NCBI RefSeq assembly: GCF_019703835.1
Contig: NZ_AP023054.1
Location: 2,975,580 to 3,039,579 of the forward strand
Length of the DNA: 64,000 nt
From: Thaumasiovibrio subtropicus
Lineage (GTDB): Bacteria; Pseudomonadota; Gammaproteobacteria; Enterobacterales; Vibrionaceae
Direction: 5' to 3'
Each line of letters starts with the position of its first letter. Position 1 is the stretch's first letter. Positions 44,262-54,091 of this stretch are shown one piece after another. The position numbers and the translations under genes are program-made. Below the pieces are notes generated by a model. That model was given only the letters and a program-made list of their open reading frames with translations. It was not told the DNA's origin and ran no database searches.

Positions 44262-46628
44262 ATGTCACTGGACGAACATAAAGACATCATTGAAAAGTTA
44301 ATCCCACTCTATGATAGTGACGATTACGACGAGATGGTCGGCTTCCTCATGGAAGGCGCAACTCCGCCTACTCGTTTACAGGTTAAAATGGAAATTAACC
44401 GCTTGATGGCCCCTTGCCATAAGCTCATTGATCTACGCGGTAAAGTGAATGGCGAATGCCGTGAGTACCAACTACACGGCTTGAGTCACTGGCTCGATGA
44501 TGTCGCCATCAATACCTACCATCGCCGTATTAAATTCTATGGGAATCAGTATCGGGAAGGGCTTTATGAAGAGCTGATGAACACACGGAACAACTTCCGT
44601 GTCATGCACCAGCAAGGTGTCGATCCTAACGAGCCTAAACAAAAGTCACTCTCGGCTGCTGACGATACCCTCGTGGTCAATGCGCTTCGGTTTGGCAACT
44701 ACATGTCACGCAGTGAAAGCCGCCTGTTTATTTCCACGCCTGTTGAGATTCAGTTACCCCTCAAACAGATGGTGAATGGCGTTACGTCTGACATTTCACC
44801 CAGTGGCGCAAAGTTCAAAGTCCCGTCTGCATTTAACTACGGATTAGGGCAAACCCTCACTGCACGTTATATTGAGCTAGGTGAACGCGCAGGAGTGCGC
44901 GAACTTTTAACCGGCATCAAATACCGAATAATCGGTGTGGATAAAAGCGATAACGACAGCTTCCGCTGGCTACGCTTAAAAGGGTTAGATACCAGCGAAG
45001 CAGTGGCTAAAGCCATTGAGTACGAAAAAAACAACACCCAAAAGGTGAAAAAAAATACCGATGATCTCGCTATGCAAGCGAAATCAAAAGGTTATGAGAA
45101 TTGCTACCTAAAGCAAACGAGCGCCTTGCCGGTTTACTTCGCAGATGATCAAATTCGCCATGTTCTGCTGACCGCACAAAACCATCCTGTTTGGGAATAC
45201 TGGCATGATGAACGCAATCAGCCTGTTATCCACCATTTATTGAATAAAACTCGGATGCGTGCGCTAGGTAAGCCCGGGCTTAAGCAAGCTACCACCTTAA
45301 TCTACTCTTTCCAGCATCAACAAGCTGACAAAACATACTTCTACTCAGCAGCCATGCCAGAACTGAGCCTTGAACAGCGGCGACTTTTCTGGCTACTAGG
45401 CGCTAAGCGAGAAAGCTGGCGCGTATTTCGGTTATCGGTATTTCCTCTCAATGATGATGATCATCAGCGCATGGATGATGTTGCGCCAAATCTGGTCGAA
45501 GAACATGCAAAGCTGAGCCATGTCGCGCTAGTCGAAGACCTCACCTTAGAAGAGAGTAAAAACGATTACTTATTAGTCTCGAAGCCAAGCATCAACGCGA
45601 AAGAGCTCAACGTCTTTGTTCATGGACGAGATACAATCAGTGAAGAGCTGACCCGTTACTTTGACCCTCAACCGCAGCGGGCAGAAAATCGCTATCAGTT
45701 CAGTACCAAAGTCACTTTCGCCAGCAAGAAAACCGGTAAGATATCAACCTCAACACTCGATATCTCAGCCCATGGCCTCAACATTGGTCTTACGAAACCG
45801 GTACCGCTCAATCGTGGAGATGTCATTCCACTCACGTTGGATGAGCTCACTAAAAAAGCCCCGGCCAATGTACTGACAGCGGTGCAATACCGGGTCGTGC
45901 GTGTCGCCCCCGATAGAAAAAGCATTCAAGTCGTCTGCGACGATCCTGATCATAAGGCCGTCGCCTACCTCGACCAGTTGCTGACCAAAAATCACAGTAA
46001 ACTGACGCAAATCGAAGAGAATATCAGCCATAAAGAGCTACTTCTGGTGCTCTATCAAGTACTGCTCAGTCGACTCAAATGTGTGCCATTTTTCGCAGAC
46101 AAGCAAAACCACCGCTTGAACTTGAGAACCATTGGCCTCAACTTCCCCCTTTTAGGTTTCCACAAAGTCTTATCCGTATTAAGTCAACATAGCGGCGGTA
46201 ACGATCGACAGTACTCCATGGCAGCACTGTTCAAAGGCAAAATGAAGCCCGTGATCACGGATCCAATGCGACCGATTGATCCCCCTAAACCCACTGTAAA
46301 CGAGCTCTATTTAAAAATCTTCAAACTGGGTGATCGCATCACGGATGTCGAATGCAAGTTACTTTCAGAATTTGAGTCCACGGAAGAGCGGATCAAATTC
46401 ATCAAAACAGCACAAAGTAATGGCACCTTTTACGCCCTGCGCGCCAGTGCGCTGCCCATGAAAGGGGCGCTAACACTACTCACCAGTCAATATTTAACCG
46501 AGTTGGCGCAGCATACACTGCATCGTGCACGTGCCATCGAAAGTGAGTTTAGTTCGCTGGTAGGCTGTGGTGAAGTCACAGACATTACGGAGGAAGTACT
46601 AACACGCTTGTCGCTCAACGCGGTCTAA
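44262..46628 (+). CDS. Large two-PilZ-domain protein (PlzD-like)
   Basis: A 788-residue cytosolic protein with two PilZ modules: one near residues 150-250 (SRSESRLFISTPVEI; SDISPSGAKFKVP) and one near 465-560 (QRAENRYQFSTKVTF; TLDISAHGLNIGL), each with Arg-x-x-x-Arg and a Ser-x-x-Gly motif. The rest is helical and unassigned. Position between radA and serB matches the Vibrio PilZ protein called PlzD, as I recall it. It probably responds to c-di-GMP. It is divergent from radA by 137 bp. Confidence 0.85.
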   Translation: MSLDEHKDIIEKLIPLYDSDDYDEMVGFLMEGATPPTRLQVKMEINRLMAPCHKLIDLRGKVNGECREYQLHGLSHWLDDVAINTYHRRIKFYGNQYREGLYEELMNTRNNFRVMHQQGVDPNEPKQKSLSAADDTLVVNALRFGNYMSRSESRLFISTPVEIQLPLKQMVNGVTSDISPSGAKFKVPSAFNYGLGQTLTARYIELGERAGVRELLTGIKYRIIGVDKSDNDSFRWLRLKGLDTSEAVAKAIEYEKNNTQKVKKNTDDLAMQAKSKGYENCYLKQTSALPVYFADDQIRHVLLTAQNHPVWEYWHDERNQPVIHHLLNKTRMRALGKPGLKQATTLIYSFQHQQADKTYFYSAAMPELSLEQRRLFWLLGAKRESWRVFRLSVFPLNDDDHQRMDDVAPNLVEEHAKLSHVALVEDLTLEESKNDYLLVSKPSINAKELNVFVHGRDTISEELTRYFDPQPQRAENRYQFSTKVTFASKKTGKISTSTLDISAHGLNIGLTKPVPLNRGDVIPLTLDELTKKAPANVLTAVQYRVVRVAPDRKSIQVVCDDPDHKAVAYLDQLLTKNHSKLTQIEENISHKELLLVLYQVLLSRLKCVPFFADKQNHRLNLRTIGLNFPLLGFHKVLSVLSQHSGGNDRQYSMAALFKGKMKPVITDPMRPIDPPKPTVNELYLKIFKLGDRITDVECKLLSEFESTEERIKFIKTAQSNGTFYALRASALPMKGALTLLTSQYLTELAQHTLHRARAIESEFSSLVGCGEVTDITEEVLTRLSLNAV

Positions 46629-46637
46629 CACAAAAAA

Positions 46638-46654
46638 GGGAGCATTACGCTCCC
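46638..46654 (-). terminator. Terminator after serB
   Basis: GGGAGC, loop ATTAC, GCTCCC. On the minus strand a T6 run follows. Confidence 0.8.
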
Positions 46655-46671
46655 TGAGTCACAGACCGAAA

Positions 46672-47649
46672 TTACCGATACCGCTTCCAACTCAAGCGCT
46701 GTGGCAGCAAAGAAGCGGATAGCATGCACATCACCCCAGTGAGATCCGCATGGCGAACCGCCTTTTGCGCTTGCGCCACCACTTTCGGTTTGGCATGAAA
46801 AGCAATCCCCGTCCCCGCGGCAGCCATCATCACTAAGTCGTTTGCACCATCCCCTACCGCGACGGTGTTGTAACGAGGAATATCAAACTGATCCGCCAAC
46901 TCGGTGAGTATGTCGGCCTTACGCTGCGCATCCACTACCTCACCCAGGACTTCACCAGTCAGCTTGCCATCTTTGATTTCAAGTTGATTAGAAAAGGCTG
47001 CGGTTAAGTTGAGCATCTCTTTGAGGTGATCCGAGAAGTAAGTAAAGCCGCCAGACGCAATCGCAACATGCCACCCACACGCTTGCAAGGTAGCAGTAAG
47101 ACGTGCCATTCCCGGCATGAGCGGCAAATTGTCTTTCACCTTATCCAAGATTGCGGCATCAGCCCCTGCGAGCGTTTTAACACGTTGACGCAGGCTCTCT
47201 TCAAAATCTAACTCACCTTGCATCGCTCGCTCAGTGACTTCGGCAACTTGCTCACCTACCCCGGCTAGCGCCGCAATTTCATCGATACATTCAATCTGAA
47301 TCGCTGTCGAGTCCATATCAAACAGCACTAAGCCGGGTTCTGACAGATCAGGTAGCTCATCTAACGATGCATAATCTAAACCTAAGGCATCTACAATGGT
47401 CTTGATTTGCTCAGTCAGTTCCCCTTCAATCAGCAATACTTCGTAATCCCCGACTTGCCAACTGTTCAACACAACTGGGGTTTCTCCGGTGTAGGCTTCA
47501 ATATCCTCTAGTTGAGCTGGCAATAAAAACGGCCCGAATAATAGCCAATTGGCTTGCGTTAGGTTGAGTTTTTTGGCTCCGCGCTGAGTTGGGAAGCGAG
47601 ACATCAAGCCCGTATGCTTCTTTATTGGCAGTGGAGAGAATCCATTCAT
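46672..47649 (-). CDS. serB: Phosphoserine phosphatase SerB
   Basis: A 325-residue enzyme of the HAD superfamily: an ACT-like N-terminal region (residues 1-100), then the nucleophile motif LFDMDSTAIQIECIDEIAAL, motif II SGGFTYFSDHLK and motif III VAVGDGANDLVMMAAAGTGI. It makes serine from phosphoserine, the last step of serine synthesis. It is divergent from ytjB, the usual neighbour. Confidence 0.95.
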   Translation of the reverse strand: MNGFSPLPIKKHTGLMSRFPTQRGAKKLNLTQANWLLFGPFLLPAQLEDIEAYTGETPVVLNSWQVGDYEVLLIEGELTEQIKTIVDALGLDYASLDELPDLSEPGLVLFDMDSTAIQIECIDEIAALAGVGEQVAEVTERAMQGELDFEESLRQRVKTLAGADAAILDKVKDNLPLMPGMARLTATLQACGWHVAIASGGFTYFSDHLKEMLNLTAAFSNQLEIKDGKLTGEVLGEVVDAQRKADILTELADQFDIPRYNTVAVGDGANDLVMMAAAGTGIAFHAKPKVVAQAQKAVRHADLTGVMCMLSASLLPQRLSWKRYR

Positions 47650-47788
47650 GACATATCCTTTACTTTCACAGTGTCAGTGTAATTATTCATTCATGCTTCG
47701 GCATAAACATAACCGACCTCAACACAAGCGCTATCTCTAACGTGACTACCGCTATGGTAAGCGTTGAATTCACCAGACAATTTGCCTA

Positions 47789-47844
47789 TATACTCAAGCC
47801 ACCTCAAGATGCTGAACCCTGCATCTTGAGGTGGCTTGACTATA
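47789..47844. repeat. Dispersed repeat forming a 24-bp-stem hairpin
   Basis: The left arm contains CTCAAGCCACCTCAAGATGC; the right arm (47821-47844) is its complement with one mismatch; loop TGAACCCT. The same 20-mer occurs at 23656-23675 and shorter pieces occur near 38191 and 42730. It sits between the divergent serB and ytjB genes. Confidence 0.85.
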
Positions 47845-47930
47845 AGTCGTTTACGTTTCTGTCGAAACTAGCGTCCCTACCTGTGTCAATGTATAGTAAT
47901 TCCCAGTAAATTTCAGCCCGGAATTCGAAG

Positions 47931-48536
47931 ATGAGTAATTATAGAAAGCGCTTACTTCGCGTATGGCAGGTGACAGTTATCTTACTGACCCTTGGTGGCT
48001 TAGCCATTATGCTCAAGTATTCTGCTCACCTCAGTGTGCAGAATAATCAGGCCATTAACGAGCAAACAGAGCTTTTATCGCGCGTGGTGATTCGTCAAGC
48101 AGCGGATACCGCAGCCCCATCCATTGCAGAAAGTGATCAACAAGCGCTCGAGAGTCTCATCACTCAGTTGAGCCGCGAACCACTGCTGCTTGATGCCACC
48201 ATCTATGACGCAGAAGGCATTACCATTGCGCGCACCAAGAACGCAATGCCTTTAAGCCAAACACTCGGCTTGAACACGCCTCTGTCGGTCGCCAGTTTAG
48301 GGCGGCGCCAGTTAGTGGAGCCGATTTTGTTTGAAGGGAACATGGTCGGATTTATCCGCATTACACTTGAGAAAGGCCGTGTCAACGCGGCGGCAAATAA
48401 CCAAGTCGATGCCCATATCAACATTATTCGTGGCCTCATTTTGGCCGCTATGGCCCTCGGCGCCTTGTTGGTCTTTACCTTCGCCAGACGTAAAAGCGAT
48501 CAACCACTCTTTCTGCTGCCACATCAACGCAATTAA
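47931..48536 (+). CDS. ytjB: Membrane protein YtjB (Smp family)
   Basis: A 201-residue inner-membrane protein with two helices, near residues 12-28 (VTVILLTLGGLAIML) and 166-182 (GLILAAMALGALLVFTFA), flanking a periplasmic domain (ATIYDAEGITIARTKNAMPL). This is the Smp/YtjB layout, and the gene is divergent from serB as in E. coli and Vibrio. Its function is unknown. Confidence 0.88.
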   Translation: MSNYRKRLLRVWQVTVILLTLGGLAIMLKYSAHLSVQNNQAINEQTELLSRVVIRQAADTAAPSIAESDQQALESLITQLSREPLLLDATIYDAEGITIARTKNAMPLSQTLGLNTPLSVASLGRRQLVEPILFEGNMVGFIRITLEKGRVNAAANNQVDAHINIIRGLILAAMALGALLVFTFARRKSDQPLFLLPHQRN

Positions 48537-48559
48537 CTCCGGCAGCTAACAACCATTAA

Positions 48560-48589
48560 TGAGCTTGAGCCGCGTCAAGCTCAATTTTT
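48560..48589 (+). terminator. Terminator after ytjB
   Basis: TGAGCTTGA and TCAAGCTCA with a 6-base loop, followed by AT5. Confidence 0.85.
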
Positions 48590-48789
48590 CCTTTACAATC
48601 AATACAATAACATTCATTCAATTAACTACCCAACGCTTGATTGCAATGACATCGATCCAGACATAATACGTAATTCGGCGATGTTGCATCTATTACTGAG
48701 AACCAATACTCGAAATCATGTGCACTCTTTTCTAGACTGATATTCGCTTAGATAGCATGTCCCTTAAATTGAAAATCGAGGACAAGATA

Positions 48790-49164
48790 ATGACTTGGAC
48801 ATACTATCAATCGACTGGCAATCTTTACTTAGATGATGAATTTGTCGCACAGGGCTATTCAGGCAAAGGCGACCATAAGAACAAACCAGACAGCGAGCAC
48901 ATCGTGGGTCAGGGTCCCATACCTAGAGGGAAATACAGCATTGGCTCTCCAAGACGAAGTCAAAGGACTGGCCCTTATGTATTACCTTTAACGCCAATTG
49001 GACACTCTGCGCACGGACGTAGTGCTTTTCAAATTCATGGCGACTCGATTAGTGATCCCGGCACCGCCTCTTCTGGCTGCATCATTCTTACCCGTAATAT
49101 CCGCACTAAAATCTGGGACAGTGGTGATCACGAATTAGAAGTAAAAAGAAGGAAATCTCAATGA
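48790..49164 (+). CDS. Tlde1-family (DUF2778) L,D-transpeptidase effector
   Basis: About 124 residues from ATG 48790 (GAGGACAAGATA upstream; ATG 48757 is less likely). The protein matches DUF2778/Tlde1: the start MTWTYYQSTGNLYLDD, GPIPRGKYSIGS, and the catalytic GRSAFQIHGDSISDPG followed by TASSGCIIL with His and Cys. Tlde1 effectors are delivered to the periplasm by type VI secretion, where they cut or alter peptidoglycan stem peptides. There is no signal peptide, as expected. The stop overlaps the next start by 4 bases. Confidence 0.88.
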   Translation: MTWTYYQSTGNLYLDDEFVAQGYSGKGDHKNKPDSEHIVGQGPIPRGKYSIGSPRRSQRTGPYVLPLTPIGHSAHGRSAFQIHGDSISDPGTASSGCIILTRNIRTKIWDSGDHELEVKRRKSQ

Positions 49165-49508
49165 AGTTATTCCTTCTCTGTGCCACTTTTCTTACCTACA
49201 GCTGTTTTGTCAATGCAGACAACATACCTGATTGTTCAGGCGCTGAACGTTGGCCCTCTGCAATGGTTCAGGTGAACTTAAAAAATGAATTTGGTATCAC
49301 GTTAAGTGATATTGAAAAGATCGACGTGGAAAGGATCGCCAATCAACCTTTAGACGAAGAAGTTCACCGGCAAGTACATGAAGTCACCCTCACTTTAAAT
49401 GATAACCGCGTTTTTAAAGCAATTACGCTTCATGACGCTTCTGCTGAAGAGTGTTCAATGAGTGGCGTAAAGATTTACTGGGTACAGAAAGAATCTGGCG
49501 CAATGTAA
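49161..49508 (+). CDS. Putative periplasmic immunity protein for the Tlde1 effector
   Basis: A 115-residue protein with a signal peptide (LFLLCATFLTYSCFVNA, cleaved before DNIPDC). The mature part has two Cys (IPDCSG and EECSMSG) that could form a disulfide, and a mixed alpha/beta core. It overlaps the effector gene by 4 bases (ATGA), so both are made together. It should protect the cell's own wall, as Tldi1 does. The immunity role is inferred from position and the signal. Confidence 0.75.
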   Translation: MKLFLLCATFLTYSCFVNADNIPDCSGAERWPSAMVQVNLKNEFGITLSDIEKIDVERIANQPLDEEVHRQVHEVTLTLNDNRVFKAITLHDASAEECSMSGVKIYWVQKESGAM

Positions 49509-49591
49509 GCAGCTACTTTGCTGAGTCGCTTTTTGAAGGGCGAGTTTTCTAGGCTCGCCACCTTTATTATTGCCGTTTGATTGAATCGGCT

Positions 49592-49610
49592 AGCACTGCA
49601 AAGCAGTGCT
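49592..49610. terminator. Small hairpin between the immunity gene and mesD
   Basis: AGCACTGC and GCAGTGCT with a 3-base loop. No T-run. It could serve either convergent gene. Confidence 0.45.
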
Positions 49611-49643
49611 GAATAACACCAAAGAGTAAGGGGACTCGCTCAG

Positions 49644-50678
49644 TTAACCTAACAGCTCCCTTCGCACTATCTCAGCCCCCGCATTTAAGGCATTTAACTT
49701 CCCTGTTGCCACCTCACGAGATAACGGTGCCATGCCGCAGTTGGTACAAGGGTAAAGCTTATCTGCATCGACAAACTGTAATGCTTTTCTCAACGTCTCT
49801 GCGACCTCTTCTGGGGTCTCGATTTCATTCGTCGCGACATCAATCGCGCCAACCATGACCTTTTTGCCGCGGATAAGGGCCAGCAACTCAATCGGCACCC
49901 GTGAGTTTTGACATTCCAAAGAAATAATATCGATATTCGACTGTTGTAACTTTGGAAATACCTCTTCATATTGGCGCCATTCTGAGCCTAAGGTTTTTTT
50001 CCAATCTGTGTTGGCTTTGATGCCATAGCCGTAGCAGATGTGCACGGCGGTTTCACACTTAAGCCCTTCAATGGCGCGCTCAAGGGTGGCTATCCCCCAG
50101 TCATTCACCTCATCAAAAAACACATTAAACGCAGGCTCATCAAATTGAATGATATCAACCCCAGCCGCTTCTAACTCTTTCGCCTCTTGATTGAGAATCT
50201 TAGCAAACTCCCAAGCCAGCTTTTCGCGACTCTGGTAGTGCGCATCGTACAGGGTGTCAATCATGGTCATAGGACCAGGAAGTGCCCACTTAATCGGTTT
50301 ATCCGTTTGCTGACGCAGAAACTTAGCGTCTTCCACAAACACAGATTTAGGGCGGCTCACCGGGCCAACCACTGTGGGGACACTCGCCTCATAGCGGTTA
50401 CGAATTCTGACGGTCTCACGTTTTTCAAAATCGACACCGTCTAAGTGTTCAATGAAAGTGGTGACAAAATGTTGGCGTGTTTGCTCACCATCACTGACAA
50501 TATCGATCCCGGCATGTTGCTGTGATTGCAAAGACAGCAAAAGCGCATCGTGCTTACCGCTAACAAGCTCTTCATCTTGCAGTTTCCAAGGAGACCAGAG
50601 TTTTTCAGGCTCTGCCAACCAAGATGGCTTTGGCAAACTGCCCGCGGTTGACGTCGGAAGTAAAATCTTTGTTGTCAT
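49644..50678 (-). CDS. mesD: Folate-independent methionine synthase MesD
   Basis: A 344-residue protein of the MetE C-terminal fold, lacking the N-terminal MetE half. Zinc ligands are visible: His and Cys in AVHICYGYG, Glu in ISLECQNS, and Cys in LYPCTNCGMAP. It starts with a MetE-like LPTSTAGSLPKPSW. Core MetE enzymes of the MesD class need the DUF1852 protein MesX, which is encoded 21 bp upstream here. Its methyl donor is not methyl-folate and remains unclear. It forms methionine from homocysteine. Confidence 0.85.
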   Translation of the reverse strand: MTTKILLPTSTAGSLPKPSWLAEPEKLWSPWKLQDEELVSGKHDALLLSLQSQQHAGIDIVSDGEQTRQHFVTTFIEHLDGVDFEKRETVRIRNRYEASVPTVVGPVSRPKSVFVEDAKFLRQQTDKPIKWALPGPMTMIDTLYDAHYQSREKLAWEFAKILNQEAKELEAAGVDIIQFDEPAFNVFFDEVNDWGIATLERAIEGLKCETAVHICYGYGIKANTDWKKTLGSEWRQYEEVFPKLQQSNIDIISLECQNSRVPIELLALIRGKKVMVGAIDVATNEIETPEEVAETLRKALQFVDADKLYPCTNCGMAPLSREVATGKLNALNAGAEIVRRELLG

Positions 50679-50699
50679 AATACTGTATGCCTCTGCGCG

Positions 50700-51677
50700 T
50701 TATCGAACGTAATTAGCTGACCATTGTTCAAGGATCGCTTGATACGGTTTAATGAAATGCTCTTGCGCAAACTTCCCTTGCTCAACAGCCAAGTGACTGC
50801 GCTCTTTTCGGTCATACACTATCTGCGTCAGGGAGTGGTCTTGATGCTTCAAGTTTGGTTGATAACACTTCCCTGCAACCGCATTGGCATTATAAATTTC
50901 AGGACGATAGATCTTCTGGAAAGTTTCCATCGTGCTGATCGTACTGATCAGCTCTAGATTGGTGTAATCATTGAGAAGATCGCCAAAGAAGTAAAAGGCG
51001 AGAGGCGCGACGCTATTCGGCGGCATAAAGTAGCGAACCTCTAGACCCATTTTCTGGAAGTACTTCTCCGTCAGTGACGATTCATTCGGTTGGTACTCCA
51101 CGCCAAGTATTGGATGTTCATTCTCAGTACGGTGATACGTTTTATTATCAGAAACACTGAGACACATTACTGGCGGCTTCTTAAAGCGCTCTTTATAAAA
51201 CGATGACGCCACAAAATATTTAAACAATTTGCCGTGAAGATCGCCAAAGTTATCCGGCACAGTAAATTGCTCTCTGTTTTTATTATGGTCAAGTAGTAGG
51301 ACACTAAAATCATAGTCGCGAACATACGATGAGAAATTGTTACCGACAATACCGTCAATGCGTTGATTCGTCTTTTTATCTAAGATAGTCGTATTCAATA
51401 TTTCGATCGTTGGGAAGGTGTTGTCATTCCCTTCAATATCGATATCGACAGAAATGATATCCAGTTCAACAGCATAACGATCGCCCGCCGGATTGTCCCA
51501 ATTCGCCAGCGCGTTAAAGCGGTTATCAATCATCTTCAATGCATTGCGAAGATTCTCTTGGCGGCTTTCACCACGTGCCAAGTTAGCGAAGTTTGTCGTA
51601 ATACGCGTATTGTCTGAAGGGCTATAATTTTCGTCGAAACGAAGACTTTTAATAGAAAACGTGAAATCTCTACTCAT
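50700..51677 (-). CDS. mesX: MesX (DUF1852), partner of MesD
   Basis: About 325 residues of the DUF1852 family: FTFSIKSLRFDENYSPSDNT, RITTNFANLARGESRQENL, and SISTMETFQKIYRPEIYNA are conserved across this family. MesX is required together with MesD for folate-independent methionine synthesis in Acinetobacter. It is upstream of mesD with a 21-bp gap, a clear operon. The start is ATG 51677 or ATG 51689. Confidence 0.88.
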   Translation of the reverse strand: MSRDFTFSIKSLRFDENYSPSDNTRITTNFANLARGESRQENLRNALKMIDNRFNALANWDNPAGDRYAVELDIISVDIDIEGNDNTFPTIEILNTTILDKKTNQRIDGIVGNNFSSYVRDYDFSVLLLDHNKNREQFTVPDNFGDLHGKLFKYFVASSFYKERFKKPPVMCLSVSDNKTYHRTENEHPILGVEYQPNESSLTEKYFQKMGLEVRYFMPPNSVAPLAFYFFGDLLNDYTNLELISTISTMETFQKIYRPEIYNANAVAGKCYQPNLKHQDHSLTQIVYDRKERSHLAVEQGKFAQEHFIKPYQAILEQWSANYVR

Positions 51678-51689
51678 GACGATGGGCAT

Positions 51690-52052
51690 CCTATTTGCTG
51701 AGCTAAACCTGACTATATATTCCTTACACTTTCTGGGGAGATACGCAAACTCATCAAGGACGTTTGAATATCGTCATTTGTTGTCTGATTTTCCCAGTCA
51801 ATAGGACTCGCAATCTTATGATGTTTGGCTGACTGCCTTTTTATTCGTTAACTGCAAGTTAAACTAAAGTTAAGAGCAAGGACTCTTTTATACTCAGCCA
51901 CCTGTTTGAATAGAAGTGGTTTAATTTCATACTCAACATGAGATTTCTTCATGATCGCGAGTCGTTTCTCGATTTGTCGCTTTTTGTTCTCCGCTTCACT
52001 CTGCTTGATAGCCGTTAAAGAGACAAAAACACACTGCAAAAAAATGGTATAA
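51690..52052. other. Intergenic region upstream of mesX
   Basis: About 360 bp between mesX and the deoD terminator. It holds a diverged dispersed-repeat trace (TATACTCAGCCACCTG near 51889) and a minus-strand 72-codon frame (51848-52066) that overlaps the terminator and is not accepted. I saw no MetJ or MetR operator. Confidence 0.4.
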
Positions 52053-52081
52053 AAAAGCCTGCTCACAAGGAGCAGGCTTTT
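52053..52081 (-). terminator. Terminator of the deo operon
   Basis: AAAAGCCTGCTC and GAGCAGGCTTTT with a 5-base loop; a T6 run follows on the minus strand. Confidence 0.9.
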
Positions 52082-52105
52082 ACAGAAGTTTCGCTAAAAA
52101 GGCGC

Positions 52106-52831
52106 TTACGCTTCTTCAGCATCACCCAATAGAACAGATTCTAGCGCGATCTCAATCATCTCATTGAAGGTCAATTGACGCTCTTCAGAGGTTGTTTGCT
52201 CACCACGAAGAATGTGGTCTGAAACCGTACAAATCGTCAGCGCTTTTGCACCAAATTCAGCCGCAACACCGTAGATACCCGCCGCTTCCATTTCAACACC
52301 TAGAATGCCGTACTTATCCATGGTGTTGAAGAAGTCAGGTTCTGGTGAGTAGAACAGATCCGCAGAGAAGATGTTACCGACACGCACAGGAATGCCTTTC
52401 GCTTTCGCAGCTTCATGCGCATGGCGAACCATGTCAAAGTCAGCAAGTGCCGCAAAGTCATGGCCGTGGAAACGGGTACGGTTCACTTTAGCATCGGTCG
52501 ATGCGCCCATACCGATAACAACGTCGCGTAGTTTCACATCGTCACGCACGGCGCCACAGCTACCAACACGAATGATCTTCTTCACACCGAAGTCTTTGAT
52601 AAGCTCGGTCGCGTAGATAGAACAAGATGGAATACCCATACCGTGGCCCATCACAGAGATACGACGGCCTTTAAATGTACCGGTAAAACCGAACATGCTA
52701 CGTACGTCGCACACTTGTACAACGTCTTCAAGGAAGGTTTCAGCAATGTATTTCGCGCGTAGTGGGTCACCTGGCATCAGAACTACGTCAGCGAAATCAC
52801 CCATTTCAGCGTTAATATGCGGAGTTGCCAT
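52106..52831 (-). CDS. deoD: Purine-nucleoside phosphorylase DeoD
   Basis: A 241-residue hexameric-type phosphorylase: [28 protein letters not shown], and the nucleobase-binding [20 protein letters not shown] with [10 protein letters not shown]. It splits purine (deoxy)nucleosides with phosphate into base and (deoxy)ribose-1-phosphate, which DeoB then converts. It is last in deoCABD, 28 bp after deoB. AAAAGGAAAAGAG precedes its ATG. Confidence 0.95.
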   Translation of the reverse strand: MATPHINAEMGDFADVVLMPGDPLRAKYIAETFLEDVVQVCDVRSMFGFTGTFKGRRISVMGHGMGIPSCSIYATELIKDFGVKKIIRVGSCGAVRDDVKLRDVVIGMGASTDAKVNRTRFHGHDFAALADFDMVRHAHEAAKAKGIPVRVGNIFSADLFYSPEPDFFNTMDKYGILGVEMEAAGIYGVAAEFGAKALTICTVSDHILRGEQTTSEERQLTFNEMIEIALESVLLGDAEEA

Positions 52832-52858
52832 TCTCTTTTCCTTTTCAGTTAGTAAGAG

Positions 52859-54079
52859 TTACAGGAAGGACTTGCCGTAGTCCATCTCAGTTGTTTCAAA
52901 ATAGCCAGCAAGGCTTTGGCCGATATCAGCAAACGTGTCACGCAAACCGAGAGAGCCCGCCGCGATGTTCTGTCCATACACAAGCACAGGCACGTGCTCA
53001 CGCGTATGATCGGTACCCGGCCATGTTGGATCACAACCGTGATCCGCCGTGAAGATCAGCACATCGTCAGGCTGCAGTTTTTCTAGCAGCTCAGGCAATC
53101 GGCTATCAAAATATTCCAACGCTGCCGCATAGCCCGCGACATCACGACGGTGGCCATAAGCCGAATCAAAATCAACGAAGTTAGTAAAGACAATCGAGTT
53201 ATCACCCGCTTCGTCCAATTGTGCCAAGGTTGCATCGAAAAGTGCAGGGATCCCTGTGGCTTTCACCTTCTGAGTGATACCGCAGTTTGCGTAGATATCG
53301 GCAATCTTACCAATCGAGATCACCTCACCACCTTTCTCATCCACCAGCTTTTGCAATACGGTGGCTGATGGTGGTTCTACAGAAAGATCACGACGATTTC
53401 CCGTTCGAGCAAACTCCCCCGCTTTCGCTCCCACAAACGGACGCGCGATAACACGGCCAATGTTGTAGTCTTCGAGCTCTTCACGGACGATATGACACAA
53501 CTCAAGTAAGTTATCTAAGCCATAGGTCTCTTCATGACAGGCGATCTGGAACACAGAGTCGGCAGAGGTATAGAAGATAGGCTTACCTGTTGCCATGTGT
53601 TCTTCACCCAAGTCATCCAGTACTTGCGTACCTGATGCATGACAGTTACCCAAGAAGCCCGGCAGGTTAGCGCGCTCGACGATGCGATCAAGCAGTGCTT
53701 GAGGGAAACTGTTGGTTTTGTCGGTAAAGTATCCCCAGTCAAACAAAACAGGCACACCTGCAATTTCCCAGTGACCTGAAGGCGTATCTTTCCCAGAGGA
53801 AATTTCCGCTGCATGGCCATACGCACCAATGATCTCAGCCTCAGCATCTAACCCCTGAGGGAAATGCCCTGTCGACTCTTCTGCCGCTTTACCCAAACCG
53901 AGTTTTGAGAGGTTAGGTAGCGTTAATGGTCCTTGACGGTTGCCATTATCAGCGGCACCTTTGGCACACTGCTCAGCGATATGGCCCAACGTATCTGAGC
54001 CAACATCACCAAATTGCTCAGCATCGGCCGTTGCGCCAATACCAAATGAATCTAAGACACAAATAATTGCTCGTTTCAT
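52859..54079 (-). CDS. deoB: Phosphopentomutase DeoB
   Basis: A 406-residue enzyme of the alkaline-phosphatase fold: the metal site Asp in [20 protein letters not shown], the phospho-Thr in [16 protein letters not shown], and the second metal set in [20 protein letters not shown]. It moves phosphate between C1 and C5 of (deoxy)ribose. It lies 13 bp from deoA and 28 bp from deoD. Confidence 0.95.
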   Translation of the reverse strand: MKRAIICVLDSFGIGATADAEQFGDVGSDTLGHIAEQCAKGAADNGNRQGPLTLPNLSKLGLGKAAEESTGHFPQGLDAEAEIIGAYGHAAEISSGKDTPSGHWEIAGVPVLFDWGYFTDKTNSFPQALLDRIVERANLPGFLGNCHASGTQVLDDLGEEHMATGKPIFYTSADSVFQIACHEETYGLDNLLELCHIVREELEDYNIGRVIARPFVGAKAGEFARTGNRRDLSVEPPSATVLQKLVDEKGGEVISIGKIADIYANCGITQKVKATGIPALFDATLAQLDEAGDNSIVFTNFVDFDSAYGHRRDVAGYAAALEYFDSRLPELLEKLQPDDVLIFTADHGCDPTWPGTDHTREHVPVLVYGQNIAAGSLGLRDTFADIGQSLAGYFETTEMDYGKSFL

Positions 54080-54091
54080 TGCTTTATTCCT

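Noticed and set aside
51848..52066. 72-codon minus-strand frame after deoD
   Set aside because: Its start overlaps the deoD terminator stem and it includes a dispersed-repeat trace.
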